A DNA stretch of 64,000 bases, from NCBI RefSeq assembly GCF_008033135.1, contig NZ_CP041335.1:3601925-3665924 (forward strand), in the 5' to 3' direction. This stretch comes from Chitinolyticbacter meiyuanensis (GTDB taxonomy: Bacteria > Pseudomonadota > Gammaproteobacteria > Burkholderiales > Chitinibacteraceae). A program made the translations under genes and the position numbers. The notes below the pieces were generated by a model. The model was not told the DNA's origin and did no database searches. It saw only the letters and a list, made by a program, of their open reading frames with translations. The stretch's first letter is position 1. Each line of letters opens with the position of its first letter. Of the stretch, positions 14,677 to 23,453 are shown piece by piece.

Positions 14677-16254
14677 ATGAACAAGTGCTTCAAGCCGACA
14701 CGTCTGTGCCTGTCGTTGCTCTTGGCCTTGCCCGGTGCCGTGCTCGCCCACGGCTCGATGGAAGTACCGGTCAGCCGCGTCCTGAACTGCTTCAACGAAG
14801 GTCCCGAAGCGCCGAAGTCCGCCGCCTGCCAGGCGGCCGTGGCCATTTCCGGCCCGCAGATGCTGTATGACTGGAACGGCGTGAACCAGAACCCGAATGG
14901 CAACCACCAGGCCTTCGTGCCGGATGGCCAGCTCTGCGCAGGGGGCAAGTCCAACTACGCCGGCCTCAACCTCGCCCGCACCGACTGGGTCACCTCGCCG
15001 ATCGCCCCGGACTCCAACGGCAACTTCGAATTCATCTACAACGCCCCGGCAACGCACGCCACCAAGGATTGGGTGTTCTACGTGACGAAGGATGGCTGGA
15101 ATCCGACCCAGCCGCTGAAGTGGAGCGACCTCGAGCAGTTCTGCAAGCTGGGCAACGTGCCCGCCGATGCCACCAAGCGCTACCACCTGACCTGCCCGCT
15201 GCCCAAGAACAAGAAGGGCTACCACGTGATCTACAACACGTGGCAACGTTCGGACAGCGCCGAAGCGTTCTACTCGTGCTCGGATGTGACCTTCTCGGCC
15301 GTGGTCTCCAATTACAAGGAACTGGGCCAGATCCGTTCGGCACAGGATCTCGCAGCGGAAACCAACGTCACCTTCCGCCTGTTCGACGCCAACGGCGGCG
15401 ACCTGGAATCCTTTACCGTCAACATGGGCTGGGACAGCGTGACCGGCGAGAAGATGTACCTCGCCGCCAACTGGCCATACTACCTGGCGCAGAAGGTCAA
15501 CAGCTCGTCGCGCTACATCTCGGTCGGCGTACTGGCCACCAATGGCAGCGTTGCACCGGTGAAGAGCACGCAGGACAACCGCGTGTATTCGCGTGATGGC
15601 GTCAGCTACACCTTCCGCGTCGATGTGAATGGCACCACCGTGCCGACCCCGTCGCCGACGACCCCTACCCCGTCGCCCACCACACCGACGCCGTCGCCAA
15701 CCACGCCTACCCCTTCGCCGGTCACGCCGACCCCGATTCCGGTTACTCCCACTCCAGTGACGCCGGTCCCGACCACGCCGACCCCGGCTCCGGGCGCCTG
15801 CTACACCGCCTGGGCTGAAGGCCGCAACTACACTGCCGGCACGCTGGTGACCTACAACGGCCGCAACTATCAGGCCCTGGTCACGCACACTGCTTACGTC
15901 GGTGCAGGCTGGAACCCGGCTTCGAGCACCACGCTGTGGAAGGATGTCGGTGCCTGCACCGGTTCCGTGCCGACACCGACCCCGGTGACCCCGGCTCCGA
16001 CCACTCCAACCCCGGTCACGCCCGCTCCGGTAACGCCGACGCCGGTGACTCCGGCTCCAGTTACGCCGAGCCCGGTCACCCCGGCGCCGTCCACCTGCAA
16101 CCCGGTCTGGAACGCCAGCACCGTGTACGCAGCCACCGGCACCAAGGTGACCTACAACGGCCGCAACTACCAGAACAAGTGGTGGACCCAGGGTGACAAC
16201 CCCAGCCAATCCGGCCAGTGGGGCGTGTGGCAGGACATCGGCGCCTGCAACTGA
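14677..16254 (+). CDS. Secreted AA10 lytic polysaccharide monooxygenase with GbpA2-like and two CBM5/12 domains
   Basis: 525 aa, AGGAG ribosome-binding site. A 24-residue Sec signal ends in VLA/HG, so mature residue 1 is His25, the N-terminal copper ligand; the second ligand is His127 in PATHATKDW. The AA10 domain (about 25-210) shows HGSMEVPVSR, YDWNGVNQ and the closing YSCSDVTF. A GbpA domain-2-like module follows (about 212-318). Then come a Pro/Thr linker, CBM5/12 number 1 (about 375-426), a second Pro/Thr linker and CBM5/12 number 2 (474-525) with [19 protein letters not shown]. Known family role: oxidative cleavage of crystalline chitin outside the cell. A strong terminator follows. Confidence 0.95.
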   Translation: MNKCFKPTRLCLSLLLALPGAVLAHGSMEVPVSRVLNCFNEGPEAPKSAACQAAVAISGPQMLYDWNGVNQNPNGNHQAFVPDGQLCAGGKSNYAGLNLARTDWVTSPIAPDSNGNFEFIYNAPATHATKDWVFYVTKDGWNPTQPLKWSDLEQFCKLGNVPADATKRYHLTCPLPKNKKGYHVIYNTWQRSDSAEAFYSCSDVTFSAVVSNYKELGQIRSAQDLAAETNVTFRLFDANGGDLESFTVNMGWDSVTGEKMYLAANWPYYLAQKVNSSSRYISVGVLATNGSVAPVKSTQDNRVYSRDGVSYTFRVDVNGTTVPTPSPTTPTPSPTTPTPSPTTPTPSPVTPTPIPVTPTPVTPVPTTPTPAPGACYTAWAEGRNYTAGTLVTYNGRNYQALVTHTAYVGAGWNPASSTTLWKDVGACTGSVPTPTPVTPAPTTPTPVTPAPVTPTPVTPAPVTPSPVTPAPSTCNPVWNASTVYAATGTKVTYNGRNYQNKWWTQGDNPSQSGQWGVWQDIGACN

Positions 16255-16273
16255 TCCGCCTTGCAATGAAATC

Positions 16274-16301
16274 GGCCCTCCCTCGTGGAGGGCCTTTTTC
16301 T
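16274..16301 (+). terminator. Rho-independent terminator of the LPMO gene
   Basis: GGCCCTCC-CTCGT-GGAGGGCC followed by TTTTT, 20 bp after the stop codon. An almost identical hairpin follows the M64 peptidase gene. Confidence 0.9.
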
Positions 16302-16498
16302 TTTCTCCGCCCTCGCGCAAGCGCTTTCACCCGATAAACAACCGGCCATACCGGCAAAGCCGGTGCTTCATCGGAAGCGCAGCTCGTCGCAGACGATAGA
16401 CCTTGGTGGCGCAGCGTTAGCACATTAGCATCCGCTGACCTTGCCCGGATTGCACAACAGCGGCGCAAGCGGATCGACAAGAACAGCGAGGAGAGGCC

Positions 16499-17053
16499 GT
16501 GAAACATTATCTGACCGGGGCATGCATCGCCGCGGCGCTGGGGCTGTCCGCCCCGGCATGGGCCGAGCCGGTGCTATTGCTGCAACTGGCACTGGATGAC
16601 CAGGGCGTACACATCGTCAGCCAGGAAGTCCGCGATATCGACTACAAGCCCTCGCGCAGCGAAGCGCGCGAGCGCAAGCAGGGCCGGGTGAAGCGTGCTG
16701 GCCAGGGCTGGCTGGCGCAGATCGTCCGCGCCGACGGCAGCATCGAGCGCGAGATCACCATCGAGAATCCGCGGCTGGTGCGCGGCGAGTTTTCCGATCG
16801 CGCCAAGCCGGGCGATGCCAACGAGTATGTGGAATCAACCCGCGATACCGGGTATTTCGACCTGCAGATTCCCGTTTCCACCAGCGATGTGACCGTGCGC
16901 ATCATCGAGCGCAAGCCGGCACCACAGGCCGGCGCGCGCAGCGCCACCGCCGATGTCGACAGCACAGACGACGCCAGCACGGCATCGACCGCCAGCGGCG
17001 TGCGCGATGCCGTGCAGGGCGAGATCAAGGTGCAGGGAGGGCGCGCGCAATGA
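16499..17053 (+). CDS. Exported protein of unknown function, coupled to M64 peptidase
   Basis: 184 aa from GTG at 16499, preceded by GAGGAGAGG. A Sec signal peptide (residues 1-22, APAWA/EP) leads to a roughly 110-residue beta-rich, charged domain and a Ser/Thr/Ala/Asp-rich tail. No family is recognised. The stop overlaps the start of the M64 peptidase by 4 bp (ATGA), so translation is probably coupled, and the two proteins share an exported destination. It could be an inhibitor, chaperone or partner of the peptidase; this is inference from position only. Confidence 0.75.
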   Translation: MKHYLTGACIAAALGLSAPAWAEPVLLLQLALDDQGVHIVSQEVRDIDYKPSRSEARERKQGRVKRAGQGWLAQIVRADGSIEREITIENPRLVRGEFSDRAKPGDANEYVESTRDTGYFDLQIPVSTSDVTVRIIERKPAPQAGARSATADVDSTDDASTASTASGVRDAVQGEIKVQGGRAQ

Positions 17054-18837
17054 AGCTGCGTCCACAACTCCTGCCGCTGCTGCTCGCCGGTGCGCTGGTG
17101 CAACCCGCCATGGCGCAGCTGTTCGAGCACAAGATCACCGGTGCGCGCGACAAGCGCGTGAATATCCTGTTCGTCGGCGATGGTTACCTCGCCAGCCAGC
17201 AGGCCCAGTTCAAGACCGATGTCGCCACCTTCCACAATGCGCTGCTCGATGGCCCCTGGGGCAGCAGCTATGCGCGTTACTTCAACACCTACGGGCTGTT
17301 CATCGCGTCCAATCAGGCTGGCGCCGACAAGGAAGACGGCAGCACGCTGAAGGACACGGCGTTTGACTGCACCTACTGGACCAGTAACCTGGAACGGCTC
17401 GGCACCTGCAGCACCAGCAAGGTGAATGCGGCCAAAAACCAGTATCTGCCGGAAGCCGATATCGTCGTCGTCATCATCAACAGCAGCAAGTACGGCGGCA
17501 GCGGCGGCAGCATCGCCGTAGCCAACCGCAGCTCGCCCGACATCGTCGCGCACGAGGTGGGCCACAGCTTCGCCAAGCTAGCCGACGAATACGAATATGC
17601 CGGCACCACGCCGCGCGAAGCACCCAACGCCACCCAGACCATCCTGCCGCGTAGCAGCCTGCGTTGGGCGCACTGGGTGGAGACCAGCACCCCTATTGCC
17701 ACGCCGGAGACCAGCGCCTACGCCAGCATCGTCGGGGCGTTCGAAGGCGCGGCCTACAACCCCACCGGCTGGTGGCGCCCCACGCTGGACAGCCGCATGC
17801 GTAGCAACGGCAAGCCGCTCGGCCCGGTGAATGCCGAGCAGTTCGTGCTGGCGATGTACGACCGCGTGTCGCCACTGGAATCGTTCAGCCCGGCGTCCGG
17901 CACCGTCAGCTGGCGCGGTCCGGGCACGTTGTCGGTCACGCCGATGCAGCCGAGCAGCCATGCGCTCGCCATCGAATGGTGGGTGAATGGCACCAAGAGC
18001 GCCGAGACCGGAACGGTGTTCCAGGGCAGCCTGTTGCCACTGTCCGGCAACGCCACGGTGCAGGCCAAGGTGATCGACCGTACCAACTGGGTGCGCAAGG
18101 ACAGCAACAACCTGCTGGGCGACAGCGTGAGCTGGACGGTGCGGACCAGCGCCCCCACCCCGACGCCCCGGCCAACGCCGCTGCCAACAGCAGTGCCCAC
18201 GCCGAAGCCGACCCCGGTCGCCACGCCGACCCCCAGGCCGACCGCCGTCCCCACGCCAACGCCCAAACCCACGGCAGTGCCAACCCCGACGCCGCGCCCC
18301 ACTGCCGTGCCGACTTTGGCTCCGACGCCTACGGTCACGCCACGGCCGGCGACCCCGGTGCCGGCCACGCCGACGCCGGTATCCGGCAGTTGCTACACAG
18401 TGTGGGCGGAAGGGCGTAGCTATGCTGCCGGCAGCTTCGTCACCTACAACGGCCGCAACTATCAAGCGCTGGTGGCCCACACTGCGCATGTCGGCGCCAA
18501 CTGGAACCCGGCCGCCAGTAATACGCTCTGGAAGGATGTCGGCGCCTGCAGCGGCAGTGCACCGACCCCGGCGCCCGCCACGCCAACACCAAGGCCGGCC
18601 ACTCCAGTTCCGCCCACGCCAACACCGGTGGCCCAGATCACCGTCACCCCCACCACCGTCACTCCGGTGTCGGGCAGTTGCAATCCGGCCTGGAGTGCCA
18701 GCACGGTGTACGCCACTGCCGGCACCAAGGTGACCTACAACGGCCGCAACTACCAGAACAAGTGGTGGACCCAAGGGGACAATCCCAGCCAGTCCGGCCA
18801 GTGGGGCGTGTGGCAGGACAGCGGCGCCTGCAACTGA
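17050..18837 (+). CDS. M64-family (IgA peptidase-like) secreted metallopeptidase with two CBM5/12 domains
   Basis: 595 aa with a Sec signal (residues 1-22, PAMA/QL). The catalytic domain carries the M64 zinc signature [14 protein letters not shown]: His168, Glu169, His172 and the Asp179/Glu180 pair. After the peptidase domain and a beta-sandwich-like segment (about 280-370) come a Pro/Thr-rich linker, CBM5/12 number 1 (about 448-500), a second linker, and CBM5/12 number 2 (544-595). The CBMs are close copies of those in the LPMO two genes upstream. Inferred role: proteolysis of protein embedded in or bound to chitin, such as arthropod cuticle. It overlaps the preceding exported protein by 4 bp and is followed by a strong terminator. 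Confidence 0.92.
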   Translation: MKLRPQLLPLLLAGALVQPAMAQLFEHKITGARDKRVNILFVGDGYLASQQAQFKTDVATFHNALLDGPWGSSYARYFNTYGLFIASNQAGADKEDGSTLKDTAFDCTYWTSNLERLGTCSTSKVNAAKNQYLPEADIVVVIINSSKYGGSGGSIAVANRSSPDIVAHEVGHSFAKLADEYEYAGTTPREAPNATQTILPRSSLRWAHWVETSTPIATPETSAYASIVGAFEGAAYNPTGWWRPTLDSRMRSNGKPLGPVNAEQFVLAMYDRVSPLESFSPASGTVSWRGPGTLSVTPMQPSSHALAIEWWVNGTKSAETGTVFQGSLLPLSGNATVQAKVIDRTNWVRKDSNNLLGDSVSWTVRTSAPTPTPRPTPLPTAVPTPKPTPVATPTPRPTAVPTPTPKPTAVPTPTPRPTAVPTLAPTPTVTPRPATPVPATPTPVSGSCYTVWAEGRSYAAGSFVTYNGRNYQALVAHTAHVGANWNPAASNTLWKDVGACSGSAPTPAPATPTPRPATPVPPTPTPVAQITVTPTTVTPVSGSCNPAWSASTVYATAGTKVTYNGRNYQNKWWTQGDNPSQSGQWGVWQDSGACN

Positions 18838-18858
18838 TCCTTGCCTTGCACTGGAATC

Positions 18859-18886
18859 GGCCCTCCCTCGCGGAGGGCCTTTTTCT
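18859..18886 (+). terminator. Rho-independent terminator of the M64 peptidase gene
   Basis: GGCCCTCC-CTCGC-GGAGGGCC followed by TTTTTC. It differs from the LPMO terminator at one loop base, part of a duplicated 3' segment. Confidence 0.9.
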
Positions 18887-18935
18887 TGGCCCGGCCGCCT
18901 GCCATCATGCAGGCATCTTCCGCCTGGAGGCCGCC

Positions 18936-19469
18936 ATGCTGCGTCTGCTCTCGATTGCCGTGCTGCTGTTCCTCAGCCAGACCGCCCTCGCCACCTGCCC
19001 GCCGTTGTTGAACAGCCAGTTCAAGACACTGCAGGGCGAGCCGTTCGATCTGTGCCAGCACGCCGGCAAGCCAATCCTGGTGGTGAATACCGCCAGCAAA
19101 TGCGGCTTCACGCCGCAGTTCGAAAAGCTGGAAACGCTGTATCGCAAGTACCAGGACAAGGGTTTGCTGGTGGTGGGCTTTCCCTCCAACGACTTCAAAC
19201 AGGAGCTGGCAACCAACAAGGAGATCGGCGAGTTCTGCAAGCTCACCTACCTGGTGCAGTTCCCAATGATGGAGGCGTCGAGCGTGATCGGCAGCAACGC
19301 CAATCCGTTGTTCCAGCGTCTGGCCGCCGCCAGCGGCACCGCACCGAAGTGGAATTTCTACAAATACCTGATTGCGCCGGATGGCAAGACCGTGACCGCC
19401 TTCGCCTCGCGAGTGGCGCCGGACGATCCACGTATCGTCAGCGCCATCGAAGGCTGGCTTAAGCGATGA
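18936..19469 (+). CDS. Periplasmic glutathione peroxidase family protein (Cys type)
   Basis: 177 aa from the ATG at 18936 with TGGAGG 5 bp upstream; a longer frame to 18678 only overlaps the preceding gene. A signal peptide (residues 1-19, TALA/TC) points to the periplasm. The peroxidase tetrad is present: Cys56 in NTASKCGFT, Gln89 in PSNDFKQE, and Trp139-Asn140 in KWNFYKYL. Known family role: reduction of hydroperoxides, in Cys-type enzymes usually with thioredoxin. The stop overlaps the next start (ATGA), giving a coupled pair with a PhyH-type dioxygenase. Confidence 0.93.
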   Translation: MLRLLSIAVLLFLSQTALATCPPLLNSQFKTLQGEPFDLCQHAGKPILVVNTASKCGFTPQFEKLETLYRKYQDKGLLVVGFPSNDFKQELATNKEIGEFCKLTYLVQFPMMEASSVIGSNANPLFQRLAAASGTAPKWNFYKYLIAPDGKTVTAFASRVAPDDPRIVSAIEGWLKR

Positions 19470-20494
19470 ACGCTCCGGCGCTACCCGCGATTACAGAAAC
19501 CGGTGCGCTGGGCATCTGCCAGCTCAAGCGACTCTGGGCTCGCAGCCAGCTGGCCCGGCAGGGACATTCGGCCCATGGTGACGAAGCGGAAGGCCGGCGC
19601 GATCAACTGACGCTGCATGCACTGGGCCTGGGCCTGGAGCAGGCGCGTCGGGCATTGGTCAACGATGTTCACAGCTTTGCCGATTTCGAGCGCTGGATCG
19701 TTGCTATGGCAGGCACACCGCCAACGACATTGGCGGAGCGCCTCAATGCCGCCTTGCTCGACGTGCCACCTCCTGGTCATGCACAAGCACTGCTACAGCA
19801 GATCGATGCAATGGACGCAGTACTCGACGGCGCCGATCTCGCCCACTGGCACCGCGAAGGCTATGTGATCGTCCGTGGCGCCGTGCCCGCCACCCTGTGC
19901 AGCCAGACTGTCGAGGCAGTCATGACGCAGCAAGCAGCGACGCTGGACCAGCCGGACAGCTGGTATCGCGGGGAACGGCAGGGCATCATGGTCCAGCTGT
20001 TCCAGCACCCGGCGCTCACCGCCATTCGCAGCCTGCCGCGCATCCACAAGGCATTTGCGCAGTTGTGGGGTCACGCCGACCTGTGGCCCAGTACGGACAG
20101 GGTCAGCTTCAACCCGCCGGAGCGCCCCGACCATCCATTCCAGGGGCCTCATTTGCACTGGGACGTGAGCCTGACCCAGCCGATCCCGTTCGGCACCCAA
20201 GGCCTGATCTACCTGACCAATACTTCAGCCGACCAAGGCGCATTCACCCTGGTGCCAGGCTTTCACCGCAGGATCGATGCCTGGCTCGATGCCCTGCCAC
20301 CGATTGCGGATCCGCGCGTGCAAGACCTGCAGGCGCTCGGCCCCCGCCCGATCGCTGCCCAAGCCGGCGATCTCATCATCTGGCATCAGGCCCTGCCCCA
20401 CGGCAGCAGCCCGAACCGTGCCACGCTACCGCGCTTCGTCCACTACCTGAACTACGCACCGGCCAGGATTGAGCAGCAGGCGGTATGGCGCTGA
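19466..20494 (+). CDS. Phytanoyl-CoA dioxygenase (PhyH) family protein
   Basis: 342 aa. The C-terminal two thirds show the Fe(II)/2-oxoglutarate dioxygenase facial triad: HLHWD (His231, Asp233), distal His312 in LPHGSSPNRA, and the oxoglutarate-binding Arg318 six residues on. The N-terminal ~110 residues are helical and not recognised. The family hydroxylates diverse lipids and natural products; the substrate cannot be inferred. It starts inside the stop of the glutathione peroxidase gene (4-bp overlap), so the two are translated together. Confidence 0.85.
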   Translation: MNAPALPAITETGALGICQLKRLWARSQLARQGHSAHGDEAEGRRDQLTLHALGLGLEQARRALVNDVHSFADFERWIVAMAGTPPTTLAERLNAALLDVPPPGHAQALLQQIDAMDAVLDGADLAHWHREGYVIVRGAVPATLCSQTVEAVMTQQAATLDQPDSWYRGERQGIMVQLFQHPALTAIRSLPRIHKAFAQLWGHADLWPSTDRVSFNPPERPDHPFQGPHLHWDVSLTQPIPFGTQGLIYLTNTSADQGAFTLVPGFHRRIDAWLDALPPIADPRVQDLQALGPRPIAAQAGDLIIWHQALPHGSSPNRATLPRFVHYLNYAPARIEQQAVWR

Positions 20495-20650
20495 TTGCAT
20501 CGCGCCGGACCATCGCGCGATGAAACGATGTCCCTCGATGAATGTGCGGCTCTCCCGTCACTGAAGCGGGTTTGTTTCGGTTGGCGAGGTAGCCGCCTGA
20601 CCGTGCATAAGCCACAGGCGCTCCCACATGATCCGCAAGCAATAGCCCGC

Positions 20651-20666
20651 AGGCACCCTACTTGCT
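20651..20666 (+). promoter_or_regulatory. Sigma-54 (RpoN) promoter of small secreted peptide gene A
   Basis: AGGCACCCTACTTGCT matches the -24/-12 consensus: GG at 20652-20653, GC at 20664-20665, exactly 10 bp between. Expected transcription start is near 20677, about 50 bp before the ATG at 20726. The same element precedes the paralogue at 24855. Confidence 0.8.
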
Positions 20667-20725
20667 CCTTTAGTTCTGGCGGGCCACGACGGCCTGCATG
20701 TCTTGCCCACAAAGGAGAGCTCAAC

Positions 20726-20938
20726 ATGACCACCATCCGCTACTTCACCACCCTGCTCGGCGCTGCGGCGCTGGCCGCTTCGCTTGGCGTTTCCGCTGCA
20801 GACACCGGTTCGGCCAGTGGCAGCGGCAACGGTCCTGCCACGGAGAGCGACGGCAGCTGGACCCGCAGCGCAACCCCGACGCCAAACAATCACACCGCCA
20901 GTGAGCCGGATACCACCGGCAGGAACCGTCACGATTGA
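20726..20938 (+). CDS. Small secreted peptide A (paralogue of 24855-25043)
   Basis: 70 aa from the ATG at 20726, with AAAGGAGAG upstream. Residues 1-25 form a clear Sec signal (ALAASLGVSA/AD). The mature ~45 residues are low-complexity, rich in Gly, Ser, Thr, Asn and Asp, with one Trp (residue 45) in GSWTRSATPTP. No Cys, no known domain. It aligns end to end with the protein at 24855 (signal sequence, GSW, TPTP). It is flanked by a sigma-54 promoter and a strong terminator, so it is a free-standing transcription unit. Function unknown. Confidence 0.8.
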   Translation: MTTIRYFTTLLGAAALAASLGVSAADTGSASGSGNGPATESDGSWTRSATPTPNNHTASEPDTTGRNRHD

Positions 20939-20972
20939 ATCGTCCTCGCCTGGAGCGCGTACCGTCCCAGCC

Positions 20973-20996
20973 AAGCCGCCTAAGGGCGGCTTTTTT
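20973..20996 (+). terminator. Rho-independent terminator of small peptide gene A
   Basis: AAGCCGCC-TAAG-GGCGGCTT with TTTT, 35 bp after the stop. Confidence 0.9.
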
Positions 20997-21124
20997 GTAA
21001 CCGCAGCACGCACTGCAACATGGTTTTCCTGCGCTCAGCCGGCAAAACAGCCCTGCCGTCGGTCATTTTGTGTAGCCCCGCAACAAATAATTACATACTG
21101 GGCAATCAAAAAATAAGAAAGGGT

Positions 21125-21379
21125 ATGGAAGACGTGTACGGAGAATTGGAAGCCATGAAGATCCAAGAGGATTCCTACAAGGGCGTGACGTATGAAGTCT
21201 ATGCGCGGGAGGCAGACCATCGCTGGTCCGCCTTGGTGATGATCGATTTTCCAGGCACGACTTTTCCGCCCACCTCAAGCGTGGAAACGAGCTACGTCTC
21301 CTCCGATGAAGCGATCGCAGCCGGACACAAAACCGCCAAGCGGCTGATCGAGAACTACGCCCAACAACACCGACATTGA
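21125..21379 (+). CDS. Small conserved-type hypothetical protein
   Basis: 84 aa from the ATG at 21125, preceded by AAGAAAGGG; an internal ATG at 21155 (GGAAG upstream) is an alternative start. No signal peptide or membrane segment. The sequence is a compact alpha/beta pattern: a YKGVTYEVYAREAD strand, then RWSALVMIDFPG, then a C-terminal helix with KTAKRLIENY. This resembles small single-domain proteins common in Burkholderiales and Neisseriales, but I do not recognise a named family. Confidence 0.65.
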   Translation: MEDVYGELEAMKIQEDSYKGVTYEVYAREADHRWSALVMIDFPGTTFPPTSSVETSYVSSDEAIAAGHKTAKRLIENYAQQHRH

Positions 21380-21415
21380 TATCGCAAACGTGAGCCGAGG
21401 TGCCCTTGGCCAGGT

Positions 21416-21805
21416 TCATACCATCGGCATCGATGGCCACTCGTCGTTCGCTGCCGGCCTGCTCGGTGGCAACTTGCCAGCGCGATAACGGCCAAGGTTG
21501 AGCAGCGGCGCCGACGCACGCGAAGCCGGCGATACCGCCAGACCGCGCAGTGAACGATGCATGTCGCTGAACCCGCGCCAATACGCCTCGAAATCCACGA
21601 CGACGCGTTCCGAGTAGCTCAGACGCGCGGGAATACGGGCCGCAATGCTGGCAACGCGCTCATCATCGATCATCTCGATGGTCTCAGGCTGCAATAGCAA
21701 CGCATGAAACCCTTGCAACGGCCGCGACAGCAGCTTCAATTGCACATCGTTGGGCACGCAGCCCGGGAAATAGACCAGCCCCACCAGCTGACCGAGCAGA
21801 AACAT
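21416..21805 (-). CDS. Hypothetical protein
   Basis: 129 aa from the ATG at 21805, with CAGGAG 7 bp upstream. Third-position GC is high through most of the frame, supporting coding. The N-terminus is moderately hydrophobic (FLLGQLVGLVYFPG), the middle is mixed alpha/beta, and the last ~25 residues are Pro/Arg/Ser-rich and less convincing. It is convergent with the preceding plus-strand gene, with only 36 bp between stops. No family recognised. Confidence 0.5.
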   Translation of the reverse strand: MFLLGQLVGLVYFPGCVPNDVQLKLLSRPLQGFHALLLQPETIEMIDDERVASIAARIPARLSYSERVVVDFEAYWRGFSDMHRSLRGLAVSPASRASAPLLNLGRYRAGKLPPSRPAANDEWPSMPMV

Positions 21806-22140
21806 GGTGTGCTCCTGCCGTAGAAACGGCGCACTCTTGGACAACTTCAAGAGAATGAATGCTCAAGACCAGAAGCATGAATTTGGTAGCCGGGTTGTCG
21901 GCGTCGGTCTTGGAGCTGCTTGCCACGCGAGGGAGGAACAACGGCTACCTGAGTCCCAACGGTAGCGGCGGGGCAAATTGGATGCAGGACAATACACATG
22001 TATCTTCCACCCATATGCGGAAGAATCCTATGGCCACGTCTCAATAGCATGACGAACGGATCAGTGGTGTCAGTCATGGCTTGGCTGCGAGCCAGCGTCT
22101 TGAGCGCTATGCTGCCATATCGCTCACGAGTTTCGCCGCA
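21806..22140. other. Intergenic region, no gene seen
   Basis: 335 bp between two divergent weakly known genes. A plus-strand frame at 21859-22047 lacks a good ribosome-binding site and protein-like composition. No hairpin terminator or clear promoter was found. Confidence 0.4.
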
Positions 22141-22482
22141 ATGAAAAGTACTGCTGGTCTGGCCTTGGCGATCGTGTTCGTGCTGTACAGCGCAGCATGT
22201 TTGCTCTACGACCGATACCTCGCTCCAGTACAGCTGGACTTCAACGAGTTCAATGCCCTGTTCTGGCTGCTGTTCCTTGCCACGCTCTATGTCATGGGCG
22301 ACGCATTGCGGCAGGCGGCTAGCCCGGCCATCGCAGTCACTCTGGCGATCAGCTTGGGCACCTTGTTGAGCTACCTGATCGGTTGGACGCTGGAACGTCT
22401 GTTGCATGCATGGCGGCGGAGACACATGGCAACCTCCAGCAAGCCAGGACACGACCCAGCGAAGCGTGAACCGCAAAAATAG
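22141..22482 (+). CDS. Small inner-membrane protein of unknown function
   Basis: 113 aa from the ATG at 22141; a TTG 60 bp upstream would extend it but adds a non-hydrophobic tail. Three hydrophobic segments at about residues 6-24, 37-53 and 59-80 suggest an integral membrane protein, followed by a basic C-terminus (RRRHMATSSKPGHD) expected in the cytoplasm. There is no strong ribosome-binding site. No family recognised. Confidence 0.6.
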   Translation: MKSTAGLALAIVFVLYSAACLLYDRYLAPVQLDFNEFNALFWLLFLATLYVMGDALRQAASPAIAVTLAISLGTLLSYLIGWTLERLLHAWRRRHMATSSKPGHDPAKREPQK

Positions 22483-22700
22483 AACAGCCCACCACAAGGG
22501 GCGGGCTGGCTACCAGGGCGGTTTGCAATCGGCCGCGGCGGCATTTGCACTATACCCTGAAGCGCTGATGGAGCCGGCAGAACGTGGCAATCGCGGGACC
22601 AACGGTGCGACTGCACCACATTGTATGTCACACGCATGGCCAACCGGTCTTCAGGCATCACGAGCGCCGTTCAAGTTCTGTCGTCTCTCGAGTTGGAACA

Positions 22701-22724
22701 CAGAGCGCACACCTGTGCGCTCTG
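22701..22724 (-). terminator. Strong hairpin downstream of glycine-zipper gene
   Basis: CAGAGCGCACA-CC-TGTGCGCTCTG is a perfect 11-bp stem, 23 bp past the stop of the minus-strand gene at 22747. Flanking bases extend the pairing, but the U-tract is poor, so it may be a terminator or mRNA-stabilising stem. Confidence 0.55.
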
Positions 22725-22746
22725 TTGTTGGCGCTTTGAAGCAACT

Positions 22747-23265
22747 TCAAAGCTTGGAGCGCTTGTCGATCCGCTCCCAGGATGCCCGCGCCGCTTCGCG
22801 CGCGTCATCCCACTCCAGCGCCGAATCACCGCGGTTGGCGTAATAGTCCGAGCGCAGATGACCTTCCACTTCGTCGAACGACTGGTCGGCAAATCGCCCC
22901 CTACCCTCGTAGCCGGTGCGGTACGCTGCAGCGTAGCGATCAAAACCGCTGCCCGGCTCCACATAAGGCTCGCGCGTGTAGTTGCGCCGCCAGAAGTCCT
23001 CTTCCTCGGTCGGGTTTACCAATTCGCCCGCGGCAGAGCCGATCAATCCGCCCGCCACCGCCCCGACCGCGGCGCCCACCGCCGTACCCACCGGGCCGAC
23101 CGCAGAGCCAGCTGCTGCACCAGCGGCTGCAGCAGCGCCGATACCGGCTGCACCGCCCACTGCCGCGCCCACGCCGGTGCCCACCGGGTGCGATCCGGGC
23201 TCTCCCGTGATGAGATCGCGGTTCGCGTCGCGATCTTCGCGCTTGTCGTAATCGTCGTGTGCCAT
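22747..23265 (-). CDS. Glycine-zipper protein of unknown function
   Basis: 172 aa from the ATG at 23265 with AAAGGAG 8 bp upstream; a longer frame to 23439 looks non-coding. The N-terminus is highly charged (MAHDDYDKREDRDANRD). Residues ~35-90 form an Ala/Gly-rich zipper with repeated GxxxG-type spacing (GAAVGGAAGIGAAAAAGAAA and similar). The C-terminal half is acidic and aromatic (FWRRNYTREPY, DYYANRGDSALEWDDAREAA). Glycine zippers of this type insert in or associate with membranes. No signal peptide is seen. It resembles proteobacterial stress-associated glycine-zipper proteins; the specific role is unknown. Confidence 0.75.
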   Translation of the reverse strand: MAHDDYDKREDRDANRDLITGEPGSHPVGTGVGAAVGGAAGIGAAAAAGAAAGSAVGPVGTAVGAAVGAVAGGLIGSAAGELVNPTEEEDFWRRNYTREPYVEPGSGFDRYAAAYRTGYEGRGRFADQSFDEVEGHLRSDYYANRGDSALEWDDAREAARASWERIDKRSKL

Positions 23266-23453
23266 TGGAATGCTCCTTTCGCTGTGCGAGCCAGCGTGAT
23301 GTGCCAACTGGATGAAATCAGCCCGTTCGATCGAGCCTGACCCCAGCGTACGCGGCACCGGAAAGCATGCCTGTAGGCGCACGCCGCAAAGTAGCGCAGG
23401 ACGCAGACAACCAACTTTGCCAGCTGCCCGAAGAAGCACTGCTCCATAATGCG

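Noticed and set aside
14623..16320. Minus-strand frame of 565 codons opposite the LPMO gene
   Set aside because: The plus strand encodes an unmistakable LPMO with signal peptide, ribosome-binding site and terminator.
21859..22047. Plus-strand 62-codon frame
   Set aside because: Poor start context and no recognisable features; left as intergenic.
22735..22753. GCTTTGAAG-CAA-CTTCAAAGC inverted repeat overlapping the stop region of the glycine-zipper gene
   Set aside because: No U-tract and short; it may be a chance dyad, and the larger hairpin at 22701 is the better terminator candidate.
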